DNA from: CAVYWD01 sp963772225
GTDB taxonomy: Bacteria; Myxococcota; Myxococcia; Myxococcales; UBA5297
NCBI GenBank assembly: GCA_963772225.1
Contig: CAVYWD010000011.1
Span: 1,116,001-1,180,000, forward strand
Length of the DNA: 64,000 nt
Reading direction: 5' to 3'
Made by a program: the position numbers and the translations under genes. The notes below the pieces were generated by a model. The model searched no databases. It worked only from the letters and a program-made list of their open reading frames with translations, and was not told the origin of the DNA. Of the stretch, positions 28,636-37,931 are shown in pieces; the first letter of the stretch is position 1, and the number at the start of each line of letters is the position of its first letter.

Positions 28636-30276
28636 CTAGTGGAGCGTCACCTCGGCTTCGGGCACGGCCATCTCCATCGACTCATCGTACTTGCCCACCG
28701 AAGCCGCGCCGTTGCAGCGAGCGCGATGGTAGAGAGCCTGCTGACCGGCCTGCACGCCCGTGGCGCGGCCGCCCCACGCCGCGAGCGCAGGGTCTTGCAA
28801 GGCTCGTCCAAAGGAGAAGCTGAGGCGCCACGGCAGCGGCCCTGCGGTGTGCATGGCATTGAGTTGTGCGGTCGCCTCTCGCTCACTCTGTCCCCCCGAG
28901 AGGAAGACCACCCCCGGCACAGCCGCGGGCACGTGCCTGCGGAGCACTCGCAAGGTCGCCGTCGCCACCTCCGCCACCGAGGCCTGCTCCGGAGCCTCTG
29001 CGCCCGGAACCACCATGTTCGGCTTGAGGAGCATCCCCTCGAGCGACACCCGCTGGGAGAGGAGCGCGCGGAAGACGGCCCGCAGCACCTCGCCCGTCAC
29101 TTCCTCGGCGCGGGCGAGTGAGTGCGCCCCGTTCATGAGAACCTCGGACTCGACGATGGGGACCAGCCCCTCTTCCTGGCAGAGCGCCGCATAACGGCCG
29201 AGCGCGTGCGCGTTCACCTCCACGCACGTGCCGCTGGGCAGAGGGTCGCTCACATGGATCACGGCCCGCCACTTCGCGAAGCGCGCACCCAGCGCCCGAT
29301 ACTCCTTCAGCCGTTCGCGCAGGCCGTCGAGCCCTTCCGTCACCGTCTCGCCGGGACACGAGGCCAGCGGTCGGGCGCCGGTGTCGACCTTGATGCCCGG
29401 AATGATCCCCGCGCGTGCCAGCACCTGGACCAGCGGTGTGCCATGCCCATCGGCCTGGCGGATCGTCTCGTCGTACAGAATCACGCCGCTGATGAACTTC
29501 GCCAGGTCGGGCGTGCTGATCAGCAGCTCGCGATAGTCGCGCCGGCTCTCCGCTGTCGAGTCGATGCCGCGCGCCGCGAACCTCTCGCTGAGGGTGTGCA
29601 CCGTCTCGTCGGCGGCCAGGATCCCCTTTCCCGCGGCCACCAGCGCCTGCGCCGTGTCTTCGAGGTTTCTCGTCACGTCGACCTCTCTTTCATCGCGCGC
29701 GAGCGGAACGTTCCAGACCTTCACCGCGGGCGAGCCGCCGTAGTAGCCCAGGACGTTCACGGTCCCCGTATCGAGGAAGAAGTGCTCGCCGCCGCCGGCT
29801 GCCAGGCCGATCCACCGCGCGACCAGCACGCGGAAGACATGGCCGTGCGCGAATAAGGCGACCTTGCCCGGCGTGTCGCGGACGCGGGCGATCAGGCGAT
29901 CGACCCGCGCGCCGATCTGTGCCGGCGTCTCGCCACCCGGGCATCCGTCGCGAAAGATCATCCAGGCCGGGCTCCTCTCGCGGATCTGCTCGTGCGTGAG
30001 CCCCTCGTACTCACCGTAGTTCCACTCCATCAGGTCCGGCTCGACCTCCGCGCGGGCGCCCAGACCCGCCAGCTCGCAGGTCTCGCGCGCCCGGCTCATC
30101 GGGCTGGTGAGCACCAGCGCGAAGGACTCCCTGGACAGAATGGGCCGCAGCCGCCGGGCCACCGCCCGACCCCTCTCGGTGAGCGGGATGTCGGTCACCC
30201 CGGTGTGCTGCCCGCTCCGGCTCCACTCGGTCTCTCCGTGGCGGATGACGTAGACCTCTTGCGTGCTCGCCGCCAT
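28636..30276 (-). CDS. Histidine phosphatase joined to class I fructose-bisphosphate aldolase
   Basis: 546 residues in one frame. Residues 1-195 are a PhoE/GpmB-type histidine phosphatase: VIRHGETEWS (R12, H13), SPMSRARETCELA, MEWNYGEYEGL (E84) and FAHGHVFRVLVARW (H144). Residues about 204-546 are a eukaryote-type class I aldolase (LEDTAQALVAAGKGILAADE, ISGVILYDETI, Schiff-base K418 in MLLKPNMVVPG). It begins 12 nt after the phosphoketolase stop, so the two form an operon. The join may not be natural. At 29676 a GTG preceded by AGAGAGG would start a normal 346-residue aldolase, and a one-base shift in the nearby CGCGCGC run would end the phosphatase at an overlapping GTGA. Both activities look intact either way. 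Confidence 0.85.
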   Translation of the reverse strand: MAASTQEVYVIRHGETEWSRSGQHTGVTDIPLTERGRAVARRLRPILSRESFALVLTSPMSRARETCELAGLGARAEVEPDLMEWNYGEYEGLTHEQIRERSPAWMIFRDGCPGGETPAQIGARVDRLIARVRDTPGKVALFAHGHVFRVLVARWIGLAAGGGEHFFLDTGTVNVLGYYGGSPAVKVWNVPLARDEREVDVTRNLEDTAQALVAAGKGILAADETVHTLSERFAARGIDSTAESRRDYRELLISTPDLAKFISGVILYDETIRQADGHGTPLVQVLARAGIIPGIKVDTGARPLASCPGETVTEGLDGLRERLKEYRALGARFAKWRAVIHVSDPLPSGTCVEVNAHALGRYAALCQEEGLVPIVESEVLMNGAHSLARAEEVTGEVLRAVFRALLSQRVSLEGMLLKPNMVVPGAEAPEQASVAEVATATLRVLRRHVPAAVPGVVFLSGGQSEREATAQLNAMHTAGPLPWRLSFSFGRALQDPALAAWGGRATGVQAGQQALYHRARCNGAASVGKYDESMEMAVPEAEVTLH

Positions 30277-30288
30277 CGCGCGTTCCGG

Positions 30289-32754
30289 CTAGAAGTCCGC
30301 CGCGGTCTCGCTGCCCGTTCCCCGTGCAGCTTCGCCGCCCCAGCGCCATTCAAGGATTTCGGGCATGTCTTCGCCGTGCTTGGCGATGTACTGCTTGTGC
30401 TCGATCAGCTTGTCGCGGATCGCCTGCTTGGCATACGCCGCCCTGGAGCGCAGGTGAGGCACCCGATCGAGGACGTCCCCGACGAGATGGAAGCGGTCCA
30501 GCTCGTTGAGCACGACCATGTCGAAGGGCGTCGTGGTCGTCCCCTCTTCTTTGTAGCCGCGCACGTGCAGATTCTTGTGATTGGTGCGCCGATACGTCAG
30601 CCGGTGGATCAGCCACGGGTAGCCGTGAAACGCGAAGATGATCGGCTTATCGGTGGTGAAGAGGACGTCGAAATCGCTGTTCGTCAGACCGTGCGGATGC
30701 TCCTCATGCGGCTGGAGCGTCATCAAGTCGACGACGTTGATCACGCGCACCTTGAGCTCCGGAACATACTTCCGGAGCAGCTGGACCGCGGCCAAAGTCT
30801 CCAGGGTCGGCACGTCTCCACAACAGGCCATCACCACGTCGGGGTCGCCGGCCTGGTCGTTCGAGGCCCACTTCCAGATGCCCAGGCCCGCGGAGCAATG
30901 AATGATGGCTTCGTCCATCGTGAGCCATTGCGGCGACGGCTGCTTTCCGGCCACGATGACGTTGACGTAATTGCGGCTTCGCAGGCAATGGTCCGTGACG
31001 CTCAGCAGCGTGTTGGCATCGGGCGGCAGGTAGACGCGGATCACGCTGGCCTTCTTGTTGACGACATGGTCGATGAATCCCGGATCTTGGTGGCTGAAGC
31101 CGTTGTGGTCCTGCCTCCAGACGTGGCTGGACAAAAGGTAGTTGAGCGACGCGATCGACCGTCGCCATGGAATGTCCCGGCACACCTTGAGCCATTTGGC
31201 GTGCTGATTGAACATCGAGTCGATGATGTGGATGAACGCTTCGTAGCAGGAGAAGAAGCCGTGCCTGCCGGTGAGCAGGTACCCCTCGAGCCAGCCCTGA
31301 CATTGGTGCTCCGACAGCATCTCCATCACCCGACCGTCCGGCGCGAGGTGATCGTCATAAGGCAGGATCTCGGCTTCCCATTCGCGGTTGGTTACCTCGA
31401 GCACGTCCCCCCAGCGGTTGGAGTTGTTCTCGTCCGGGCTGAAGAGGCGGAAGTTCTTCTCATTCAGGTTGCGCTCCATGACGCCGCGGAGAAACTTGCC
31501 CATCACCCGCGTGGCCTCGGCCGTCGACCCGCCCGGGCGGGGCACATCGACCGCGTACTCCCGGAAGTCCGGCAGCCTCAGATCCTTCAGCAGCAGACCG
31601 CCGTTGGCATGGGGATTGGCGCCCATCCGCCGTATGCCCTCGGGCGCCAGCTCGGCCAGCTCGGGCTCGAGCCGGCCGTTCGAATCGAAGAGCTGCTCGG
31701 GCCGATAGCTCTTCATCCACTCCTCGAGGAGCTTGACGTGCGCGGGATTCTCATGGAGCTGGGCCAGCGGCACCTGGTGGGAGCGCCAGAACCCCTCGGT
31801 CTTCTTCCCGTCGACTTCCTTCGGACCGGTCCAGCCCTTGGGCGTCCGCATCACGATCATCGGCCACAGGGGCCGCTTGCCCCGGCCACCGTTCCGCGTA
31901 TAGGCCTGGATGTTTTTGATCTCCTGCACGACGGTATCGAGCGTGCCGGCCATCAGCTGGTGCACCGTTGCCGGATCGTCACCTTCGACGAAATAGGGCG
32001 TGTAGCCGTAGCCGCGGAACAGGTGATCGAGCTCGTCGTGGCTGATCCGGGCCAGCACGCAGGGATTGGCGATCTTGTAGCCGTTCAGGTGGAGGATGGG
32101 CAGCACCGCCCCGTCCCGGGTCGGGTTCAGAAACTTGTTGGAGTGCCAGCTCGTGGCCAGCGGCCCCGTCTCGGCCTCGCCGTCCCCCACGACGCAGGCG
32201 ACCAGGAGGTCGGGGTTATCGAACGCGGCTCCGTACGCGTGCGACAGCGCGTACCCGAGCTCGCCGCCTTCGTGGATCGAGCCGGGCGTCTCGGGCGCGA
32301 CGTGGCTGGGGATGCCGCCGGGGAACGAGAACTGGGTGAAGAGCCGCTTCATCCCTTCCTCGTCCTGGGAGATGTTGGGATAGACCTCGCTGTACGTCCC
32401 CTCGAGGTAGTTGTTGGCCACCATTCCGGGTCCTCCGTGGCCGGGGCCCGCCACGTAGATCACGCTCAGGTCGTACTTCTTGATGACCCGGTTGAGGTGG
32501 ACGTAGATGAGATTGAGGCCCGGGGTGGTGCCCCAGTGTCCCAGCAGCCGGGGCTTGATGTGCTCCTTCGTCAGCGGCTCCTTGAGGAGCGGATTGTCGT
32601 AAAGATAGATCTGCCCGACGGAGAGGTAGTTCGCCGCGCGCCAATAGGCGTCGATCTTTCGCAGCTCCTCGGCGGTGAGGGGCGTCTTCCTGGGCGCCTG
32701 TTCGGCCTCTCGCCTGGTTGGCACAGCAGCTTCGTGCGTCCTCTCGTTTGCCAT
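30289..32754 (-). CDS. xfp: Xylulose-5-phosphate/fructose-6-phosphate phosphoketolase
   Basis: 821 residues from ATG 32754, chosen because GGAGG lies 5-6 nt upstream; an in-frame ATG further up has no such site. The thiamine-diphosphate enzyme cleaves xylulose-5-P or fructose-6-P with phosphate to acetyl phosphate plus triose or erythrose phosphate. Family stretches include YLYDNPLLKEPLTKEHIKPR, GHWGTTPGLNLIYVHLNR, YVAGPGHGGPGMVANNYLEG, VGDGEAETGPLATSWHSNKF (ThDP/metal binding) and GLTNSDFDVLF. Full length. It leads an operon with the phosphatase/aldolase frame, which fits a bypass that turns sugar phosphates into acetyl phosphate. Confidence 0.95.
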   Translation of the reverse strand: MANERTHEAAVPTRREAEQAPRKTPLTAEELRKIDAYWRAANYLSVGQIYLYDNPLLKEPLTKEHIKPRLLGHWGTTPGLNLIYVHLNRVIKKYDLSVIYVAGPGHGGPGMVANNYLEGTYSEVYPNISQDEEGMKRLFTQFSFPGGIPSHVAPETPGSIHEGGELGYALSHAYGAAFDNPDLLVACVVGDGEAETGPLATSWHSNKFLNPTRDGAVLPILHLNGYKIANPCVLARISHDELDHLFRGYGYTPYFVEGDDPATVHQLMAGTLDTVVQEIKNIQAYTRNGGRGKRPLWPMIVMRTPKGWTGPKEVDGKKTEGFWRSHQVPLAQLHENPAHVKLLEEWMKSYRPEQLFDSNGRLEPELAELAPEGIRRMGANPHANGGLLLKDLRLPDFREYAVDVPRPGGSTAEATRVMGKFLRGVMERNLNEKNFRLFSPDENNSNRWGDVLEVTNREWEAEILPYDDHLAPDGRVMEMLSEHQCQGWLEGYLLTGRHGFFSCYEAFIHIIDSMFNQHAKWLKVCRDIPWRRSIASLNYLLSSHVWRQDHNGFSHQDPGFIDHVVNKKASVIRVYLPPDANTLLSVTDHCLRSRNYVNVIVAGKQPSPQWLTMDEAIIHCSAGLGIWKWASNDQAGDPDVVMACCGDVPTLETLAAVQLLRKYVPELKVRVINVVDLMTLQPHEEHPHGLTNSDFDVLFTTDKPIIFAFHGYPWLIHRLTYRRTNHKNLHVRGYKEEGTTTTPFDMVVLNELDRFHLVGDVLDRVPHLRSRAAYAKQAIRDKLIEHKQYIAKHGEDMPEILEWRWGGEAARGTGSETAADF

Positions 32755-33013
32755 CGGTTCCTCCGCTGACATCGCTGACATCATCGATAGCGACGACGGT
32801 CGGCGAGGCCAATGCAACGGCCGCCGCACTTCGGGGAAGGATGACCCGAGTGCGCGCATGAACGAGCAGAGCGGATACAGCCAAATCGGTGGCGGAGGTC
32901 ACCCGATCGCCTGCTGTCGGACCGCGCTGCGCCACCCAAAGGGCTCAGCGCTCCAGCGCCCTGGCGAGTGAAGACCCGGATGCCTACCCTGCCGCCGACG
33001 GAGGATTGCATTC

Positions 33014-33994
33014 TTGAGCCGGAAGAAGAAACTCGCGCTCGTTGCGGTGGGCGCGATCGCAGCGATCGCCATCGCTGTGTGGGCCTTGTGGCCACGGCAC
33101 AAGCTCCCTGCCTACGTCGCCTTCGGCAACGGTCGTCTTGAGGCGACTGAATACGACGTCGCCACCAAGGTGCCCGGCCGTCTCGCCGAGCTGGCTCCCC
33201 ATGAAGGGGACAATGTGGCGAAGGACGTCGTCGTCGGCCGCATCGCGGTGGAGGACTTGAACGCTCAGCTGGAGGAGGCCAAGGCGAAGGCGCGGGCGAC
33301 CGCCGATGGGCTGCAACAGGCCCAGGCGAGCATGCGTTCGGCGGAGAGTCAGCTCAACCTCGCCCGCATTACCTGGGAGCGCAGCAAGGCCTTGAGGGGC
33401 AAGGGAGCCCTCCCCGGAGATCAGTTCGACCGCGACCGCGACTCCCTGCAGTCGGCCGAGGCCGCCCTCGCCGCCGCGCGGGCCAAGGTCGAGGAGGCCC
33501 GTTCCACCGAAAAGGCCGCGCGCGCGAGGGTGGAGAGCGTCGGCAGCAACGTCGCGGATGCTGAGCTCAAGGCCCCGATTTCGGGCAGAGTGCTCTTTCG
33601 CCTGGTCGAGCCGGGTGTGGTCTTGCCGCCCGGCGGCAAGGCTCTGACCCTGCTCGATCTGACGGACATGTACATGACCATCTTCCTACCCGCGCGTCAG
33701 GCGGGCGGACTGGCCATCGGCAGCGATGCGCGCATCTACCTCGACGCGCTGCCCGGCGAGGCCATCCCGGCGCGGGTGAGCTTCGTAGCCGCGCGCAACC
33801 AGTTCACACCGAAGGAGGTGGAGACCGCCGAGGAGCGCGAGAAGCTCACGTTTCGGGTCAAGGTGCAGATCGAAAAGGAATGGCTGGTCTCCCACGCCGC
33901 GGTAGCCAAGGCAGGCATGCCGGGCGTGGCCTACGTTCGCCTCGCCGCCAACCAGCCCTGGCCGATGGATCTCCATGGCAAAGCCGCCGAGTGA
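33014..33994 (+). CDS. HlyD-family periplasmic adaptor (YhiI-like) of an export pump
   Basis: 326 residues from TTG 33014, 9 nt after GGAGG. One N-terminal membrane anchor (KLALVAVGAIAAIAIAVWAL), a split biotinyl-lipoyl domain (GRLEATEYDVATKVPGRLAE and ELKAPISGRVLFRLVEPGVV) around a long coiled coil rich in Ala/Glu/Arg (about 95-185), then a beta-barrel. Adaptors of this kind bridge the inner-membrane ABC transporter to the outer-membrane TolC channel. First gene of a four-gene pump operon; its 3' end overlaps the likely true start of the ABC gene. Confidence 0.9.
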   Translation: MSRKKKLALVAVGAIAAIAIAVWALWPRHKLPAYVAFGNGRLEATEYDVATKVPGRLAELAPHEGDNVAKDVVVGRIAVEDLNAQLEEAKAKARATADGLQQAQASMRSAESQLNLARITWERSKALRGKGALPGDQFDRDRDSLQSAEAALAAARAKVEEARSTEKAARARVESVGSNVADAELKAPISGRVLFRLVEPGVVLPPGGKALTLLDLTDMYMTIFLPARQAGGLAIGSDARIYLDALPGEAIPARVSFVAARNQFTPKEVETAEEREKLTFRVKVQIEKEWLVSHAAVAKAGMPGVAYVRLAANQPWPMDLHGKAAE

Positions 33995-34048
33995 GCCCGC
34001 TGCGGGCACCGCAACGACCACCACGCGACGGTCGCCCGATTCATCGGA

Positions 34049-36742
34049 GTGAGCCACCAGTACGGCCAGGTGCGGGCCCTCGACGGGATCGATCTCGACA
34101 TTCCCGGCGACCGCATGGTCGGGCTGATCGGCCCCGACGGAGTCGGCAAGTCCAGCCTCCTTGCGCTGCTCGCGGGTGCCCGCAGGCTCCAGACCGGGCG
34201 CGTCATCGCCCTCGACCATGACTTGGGCGACCGCCATGCCCGCGCCGACGTGCAGCCGCGCATCGCGTACATGCCGCAGGGCCTTGGGCGCAACCTCTAC
34301 CCGACCTTGTCCGTCCAAGAGAACGTGGACTTCTTCGCCCGCCTGTTCGGCCAGGCGCGGGAGGAGCGAGGCCAGCGCATCGGCGAGCTGCTCGAGAGCA
34401 CGGGCCTCGCGCAGTTTCGCGAGCGCCCGGCCGCCAAGCTCTCGGGAGGAATGAAGCAGAAGCTCAGCTTATGCTGCGCGCTGATCCACGACCCCGACCT
34501 CTTGATCCTCGATGAGCCCACCACCGGCGTCGACCCGCTCTCGCGACGCCAGTTCTGGCGGCTGATCGAGCGCATCCGCGGACGGCGTGCGGGCATGAGC
34601 GTGGTGGTCGCCACCGCCTACATGGAGGAGGCGGGCGACTTCGACTGGCTCGTCGCCATGGACGGCGGGCGCATCCTCGGCACCGGGAGCCCCGACGAGG
34701 TCAAGGCGCGGACCGGCAGCCCGAACTTGGACGCGGCCTTCATTGCCCTCCTGCCCGAGGAGAAGCGCCGCCGCCACGTCGAGCTGGTGATCCCGCCGCG
34801 CGTCGCGACCGAGGAGGCCCCGGCCATCGAGACCCGGGACCTGACCAAGCGCTTCGGGAAGTTCACTGCGGTGGACGGGGTCACCATCCGCATCGAGCGC
34901 GGCGAGATCTTCGGCTTCCTCGGGTCCAACGGGTGCGGCAAGACCACAACCATGAAGATGCTCACCGGCCTGTTGCCGCCGTCCTCGGGTGAGGCGCGGC
35001 TGTTCGGGCAGCCGGTGAGCGGCGAGATGGAGGCCCGCAGGGACGTCGGCTACATGTCCCAGGCGTTCTCCCTCTACGGCGAGCTGACCGTGATGCAGAA
35101 CCTGGAGTTGCACGCGCGCATCTTCAACGTCGAGGGGAGGCAGGCGCGCATCGCAGAGCTGGTGGAGCGATTCGGGCTCACGCCTTACCGGGAGGCGAAG
35201 CCCGAGTCGCTGCCGCTGGGCATCCGCCAGAGGCTCTCGCTGGCGGTGGCGGTGGTGCACTCCCCCCGGCTGCTGATCCTCGACGAGCCCACCTCCGGGG
35301 TCGACCCGGTGGCGCGGGACGATTTCTGGGCGCTCTTGGTCGAGCTCGCCCGCCAGCAGGGCGTCACCATTTTCGTTTCTACCCACTTCATGAACGAGGC
35401 GGAGCGCTGCGACCGCATCTCGCTCATGCACGCAGGCAGGATCCTGGCGAGCGAAGCCCCGGCAGCCCTGGTGAAGGCCAAGGGCGCGAAGAACCTCGAG
35501 GGGGCCTTCATCGCCTACCTCGAAGAGGCCGCCGGGGGGTCAGGCGCCCAGGCTCCGGAGTCGGCGGCCGCGCCGGCCGCCCGGGCGCAAGTCCCGCGCG
35601 CGGCACGGGCTGCGGGCTTCAGCCTCATGCGCATGCTCGCCTACGCCCAGCGCGAGGGCCTCGAGCTCCGGCGCGATCGGTTCCGCCTGACCTTTGCGCT
35701 GGCCGGGACAGTTTTGATGATGTTCGTCCTCGGCTACGGCATCTCCTTGGACGTGGAGAACCTGCCGTTCGCCGTGCTGGACTACGACGAGACGCCCGAG
35801 TCGCGTGACTACGTGCGCAACATCGCCGGCAGCCGCTACTTCACCCAGCAAGCGCCTCTCAAAGACTACGAGGACATGGAGCGCCAGATGGCGGCTGGGC
35901 GCATCGCGCTGGCGCTGGAGGTCCCCCCGCGCTTCGGCCTCGAGCTGAGGAGCGCTCGCAGCCCCCGGGTGAGCCTGTGGGTGGACGGGGCGATGCCGTT
36001 CCGGGGCGAGACCGCGCGTGGATACGCCGAGCAAATGCATCGGCTCTACGTGGCCGATCTCGTCGAGGGAGCCGTGGGAGAGCGTCCCGCGGAGATGCCG
36101 GTGGAGGTGCAGACCCGCTATCGCTACAACCAGGCGTTCCGCAGCGTCAACGCGACCGTGCCCGCGGTGATCTCGCTCCTCCTCATCTTCTTCCCTTGCC
36201 TGCTCACCGCGCTCGGCGTGGTGCGCGAGAAGGAGCTGGGCTCGATCACCAACCTCTATGTGACTCCGGTGACCCGCTTCGAGTTCCTGTCCGGCAAACA
36301 GCTGCCGTATATCGCGCTGGCCCTCGTCAGCATGGTGCTGCTCGTCGTTCAGGCGGTATTCATCTTTCGAGTCCCCCTGACCGGGAGCCTCGTCGCCCTG
36401 TTCGCGCTGGCCGTGCTCTATGTGCTCGGCACCACCGGCATCGGGCTCTTGATCTCGACGGTCACCAACAGCCAGATGGCCGCGCTGGCGGCGGCGTCCA
36501 TCCTGACGATCACTCCCACCATCCAGTTCTCGGGCATCATCACCCCGGTTTCTTCGCTGGAGGGCATGGGCGCCTGGTTCGGCAAGATCTGGCCTCCCAC
36601 GCATTACGTCACTGCTTGCCGTGGCGTCTTCAACAAAGCCCTCGGCTTCCGCGACCTGGGCCCGGAGTTCCTCGCCCTGGCGCTGGTGGGGCCGCTGCTT
36701 ATTTTCGCCTCCGCGGCGCTGCTCCCCAAACAGGAGAAATGA
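34049..36742 (+). CDS. rbbA: RbbA-like double ABC ATPase fused to ABC-2 permease
   Basis: 897 residues as open from GTG 34049. Two ATPase domains in tandem: the first with GLIGPDGVGKSSLLALLAG (typical of RbbA/YhiH) and LSGGMKQKLSLCCALIHDP, the second with GFLGSNGCGKTTTMKMLTGL and LPLGIRQRLSLAVAVVHSP in place of a canonical LSGGQ. An ABC-2 permease with a large extracytoplasmic loop and five to six helices follows. The start is doubtful. An ATG at 33975, overlapping the HlyD stop, reads MAKPPSEPAAGTATTT, and adding one base near 34026 joins it to TVARFIGVSHQYGQV, which restores the missing first strand of ATPase 1. Last base overlaps ATGA with an alternative start of the next gene. Confidence 0.9.
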   Translation: MSHQYGQVRALDGIDLDIPGDRMVGLIGPDGVGKSSLLALLAGARRLQTGRVIALDHDLGDRHARADVQPRIAYMPQGLGRNLYPTLSVQENVDFFARLFGQAREERGQRIGELLESTGLAQFRERPAAKLSGGMKQKLSLCCALIHDPDLLILDEPTTGVDPLSRRQFWRLIERIRGRRAGMSVVVATAYMEEAGDFDWLVAMDGGRILGTGSPDEVKARTGSPNLDAAFIALLPEEKRRRHVELVIPPRVATEEAPAIETRDLTKRFGKFTAVDGVTIRIERGEIFGFLGSNGCGKTTTMKMLTGLLPPSSGEARLFGQPVSGEMEARRDVGYMSQAFSLYGELTVMQNLELHARIFNVEGRQARIAELVERFGLTPYREAKPESLPLGIRQRLSLAVAVVHSPRLLILDEPTSGVDPVARDDFWALLVELARQQGVTIFVSTHFMNEAERCDRISLMHAGRILASEAPAALVKAKGAKNLEGAFIAYLEEAAGGSGAQAPESAAAPAARAQVPRAARAAGFSLMRMLAYAQREGLELRRDRFRLTFALAGTVLMMFVLGYGISLDVENLPFAVLDYDETPESRDYVRNIAGSRYFTQQAPLKDYEDMERQMAAGRIALALEVPPRFGLELRSARSPRVSLWVDGAMPFRGETARGYAEQMHRLYVADLVEGAVGERPAEMPVEVQTRYRYNQAFRSVNATVPAVISLLLIFFPCLLTALGVVREKELGSITNLYVTPVTRFEFLSGKQLPYIALALVSMVLLVVQAVFIFRVPLTGSLVALFALAVLYVLGTTGIGLLISTVTNSQMAALAAASILTITPTIQFSGIITPVSSLEGMGAWFGKIWPPTHYVTACRGVFNKALGFRDLGPEFLALALVGPLLIFASAALLPKQEK

Positions 36743-36771
36743 CGGCAGGCCGGCAAGAGTGGAGGAGCCTC

Positions 36772-37923
36772 GTGTCCAATCAAACACGGCGAAGCGCCTC
36801 AGGTCCGAGCATCATCTTCACTCTTGCGCTCAAGGAGTTCCGCAGCCTGGTCTTCGACCCGGTGATGATGGCGATCATCGGGTTCACCTTCACCGTGGGG
36901 CTCTATTCCATGGCGACCGGCGCGACCTACGAGCTCCACCACAGTCCCATCGTCGTCGTCGACCAGGATCACTCGCCGCTCACGCGCCAGATCGCGCACG
37001 CCTTCTATCCTCCCTACTTCCTCGCCGCTCGGGAGGTCTCCTCCAGCGAAATGGACCGGCTCCTCGATCACGGCCAAGCCAGCTTCGCGCTCGTCATGCC
37101 CCCCGACTTCGAGCGAGACGTGAAGGCGAGGCGCCGGCCCGAGGTTCAGCTCAACATCGACGCCAACAACGTGCTGCACGCTTTCATCGGCGAGGGATAC
37201 ATCAAGTCGATCATCAATCGCGAGCTCTCCGAGCTCCTCGCCCACGAGCCCGCCGAGCCGTTGCTGCCCATCACGCTCATCAGTCGGGTGCGTTACAACC
37301 CGAACACCAACAGCGTCTGGTTCAACAGCGTGATGAACCTGATCAGCAACATCACGGTGATGACCATCGTGTTGGTAGGAGCCGCCTTCCTCCGCGAGCG
37401 GGAGCACGGCACCCTGGAGCACCTGTTGGTGATGCCGGTCTCGCCCTTTCAGATCATGACGGCCAAGGTCTGGGCCAACAGCCTGGTCGTGCTGGTGGTT
37501 GCGATGCTCGCCATGAAGGTGGTCGTGCAGTGGGTGCTGAAGGTTCCCATCGCGGGCTCGGTCGGGCTCTTCTTCCTGGCGACGGCGCTCTATCTGAGCT
37601 CCGCCTCGTCAATCGGGATCTACCTCGCCACCGTGGCGCGCTCGATGCCGCAGTTCGCGCTTCTCATCCTCATGATCATCCTGCCCCTGGTCGTGCTCTC
37701 GGGGGCGGTGACCCCCATCGAAAGCATGCCCCGCCCGCTGCAGCACCTCATGCAGCTCGCGCCCACCGCCCACATCGTTCACCTTTCCCAGGCCGTCCTG
37801 TACCGAAGAGCGGGCCTGAGCCTGGTGTGGCCCAGCCTGGCCGCCATCGCCGGCCTCAACCTGGTCGTCTTCCTCTTCGCGCAGCGCCGGTTCCGCATCG
37901 CGGTGACCGAAACGCAGCTCTAG
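36772..37923 (+). CDS. ABC-2 type permease (YhhJ-like)
   Basis: 383 residues from GTG 36772, which has GGAGGAG 4 nt upstream; ATG 36739, overlapping the previous stop, is the alternative. An N-terminal helix (FDPVMMAIIGFTFTVGLYSM), a large extracytoplasmic domain (SPIVVVDQDHSPLTRQIAHA), and five C-terminal helices with ISNITVMTIVLVGAAFLRER and EHGTLEHLLVMPVSPFQIM, the ABC-2 signature. It should pair with the permease half of the preceding RbbA-like protein to form the export channel. Confidence 0.9.
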   Translation: MSNQTRRSASGPSIIFTLALKEFRSLVFDPVMMAIIGFTFTVGLYSMATGATYELHHSPIVVVDQDHSPLTRQIAHAFYPPYFLAAREVSSSEMDRLLDHGQASFALVMPPDFERDVKARRRPEVQLNIDANNVLHAFIGEGYIKSIINRELSELLAHEPAEPLLPITLISRVRYNPNTNSVWFNSVMNLISNITVMTIVLVGAAFLREREHGTLEHLLVMPVSPFQIMTAKVWANSLVVLVVAMLAMKVVVQWVLKVPIAGSVGLFFLATALYLSSASSIGIYLATVARSMPQFALLILMIILPLVVLSGAVTPIESMPRPLQHLMQLAPTAHIVHLSQAVLYRRAGLSLVWPSLAAIAGLNLVVFLFAQRRFRIAVTETQL

Positions 37924-37931
37924 GAGCGTCC

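Noticed and set aside
29992..32769. 925-codon open frame on the plus strand
   Set aside because: Antisense to phosphoketolase and aldolase, which match families along their full length.
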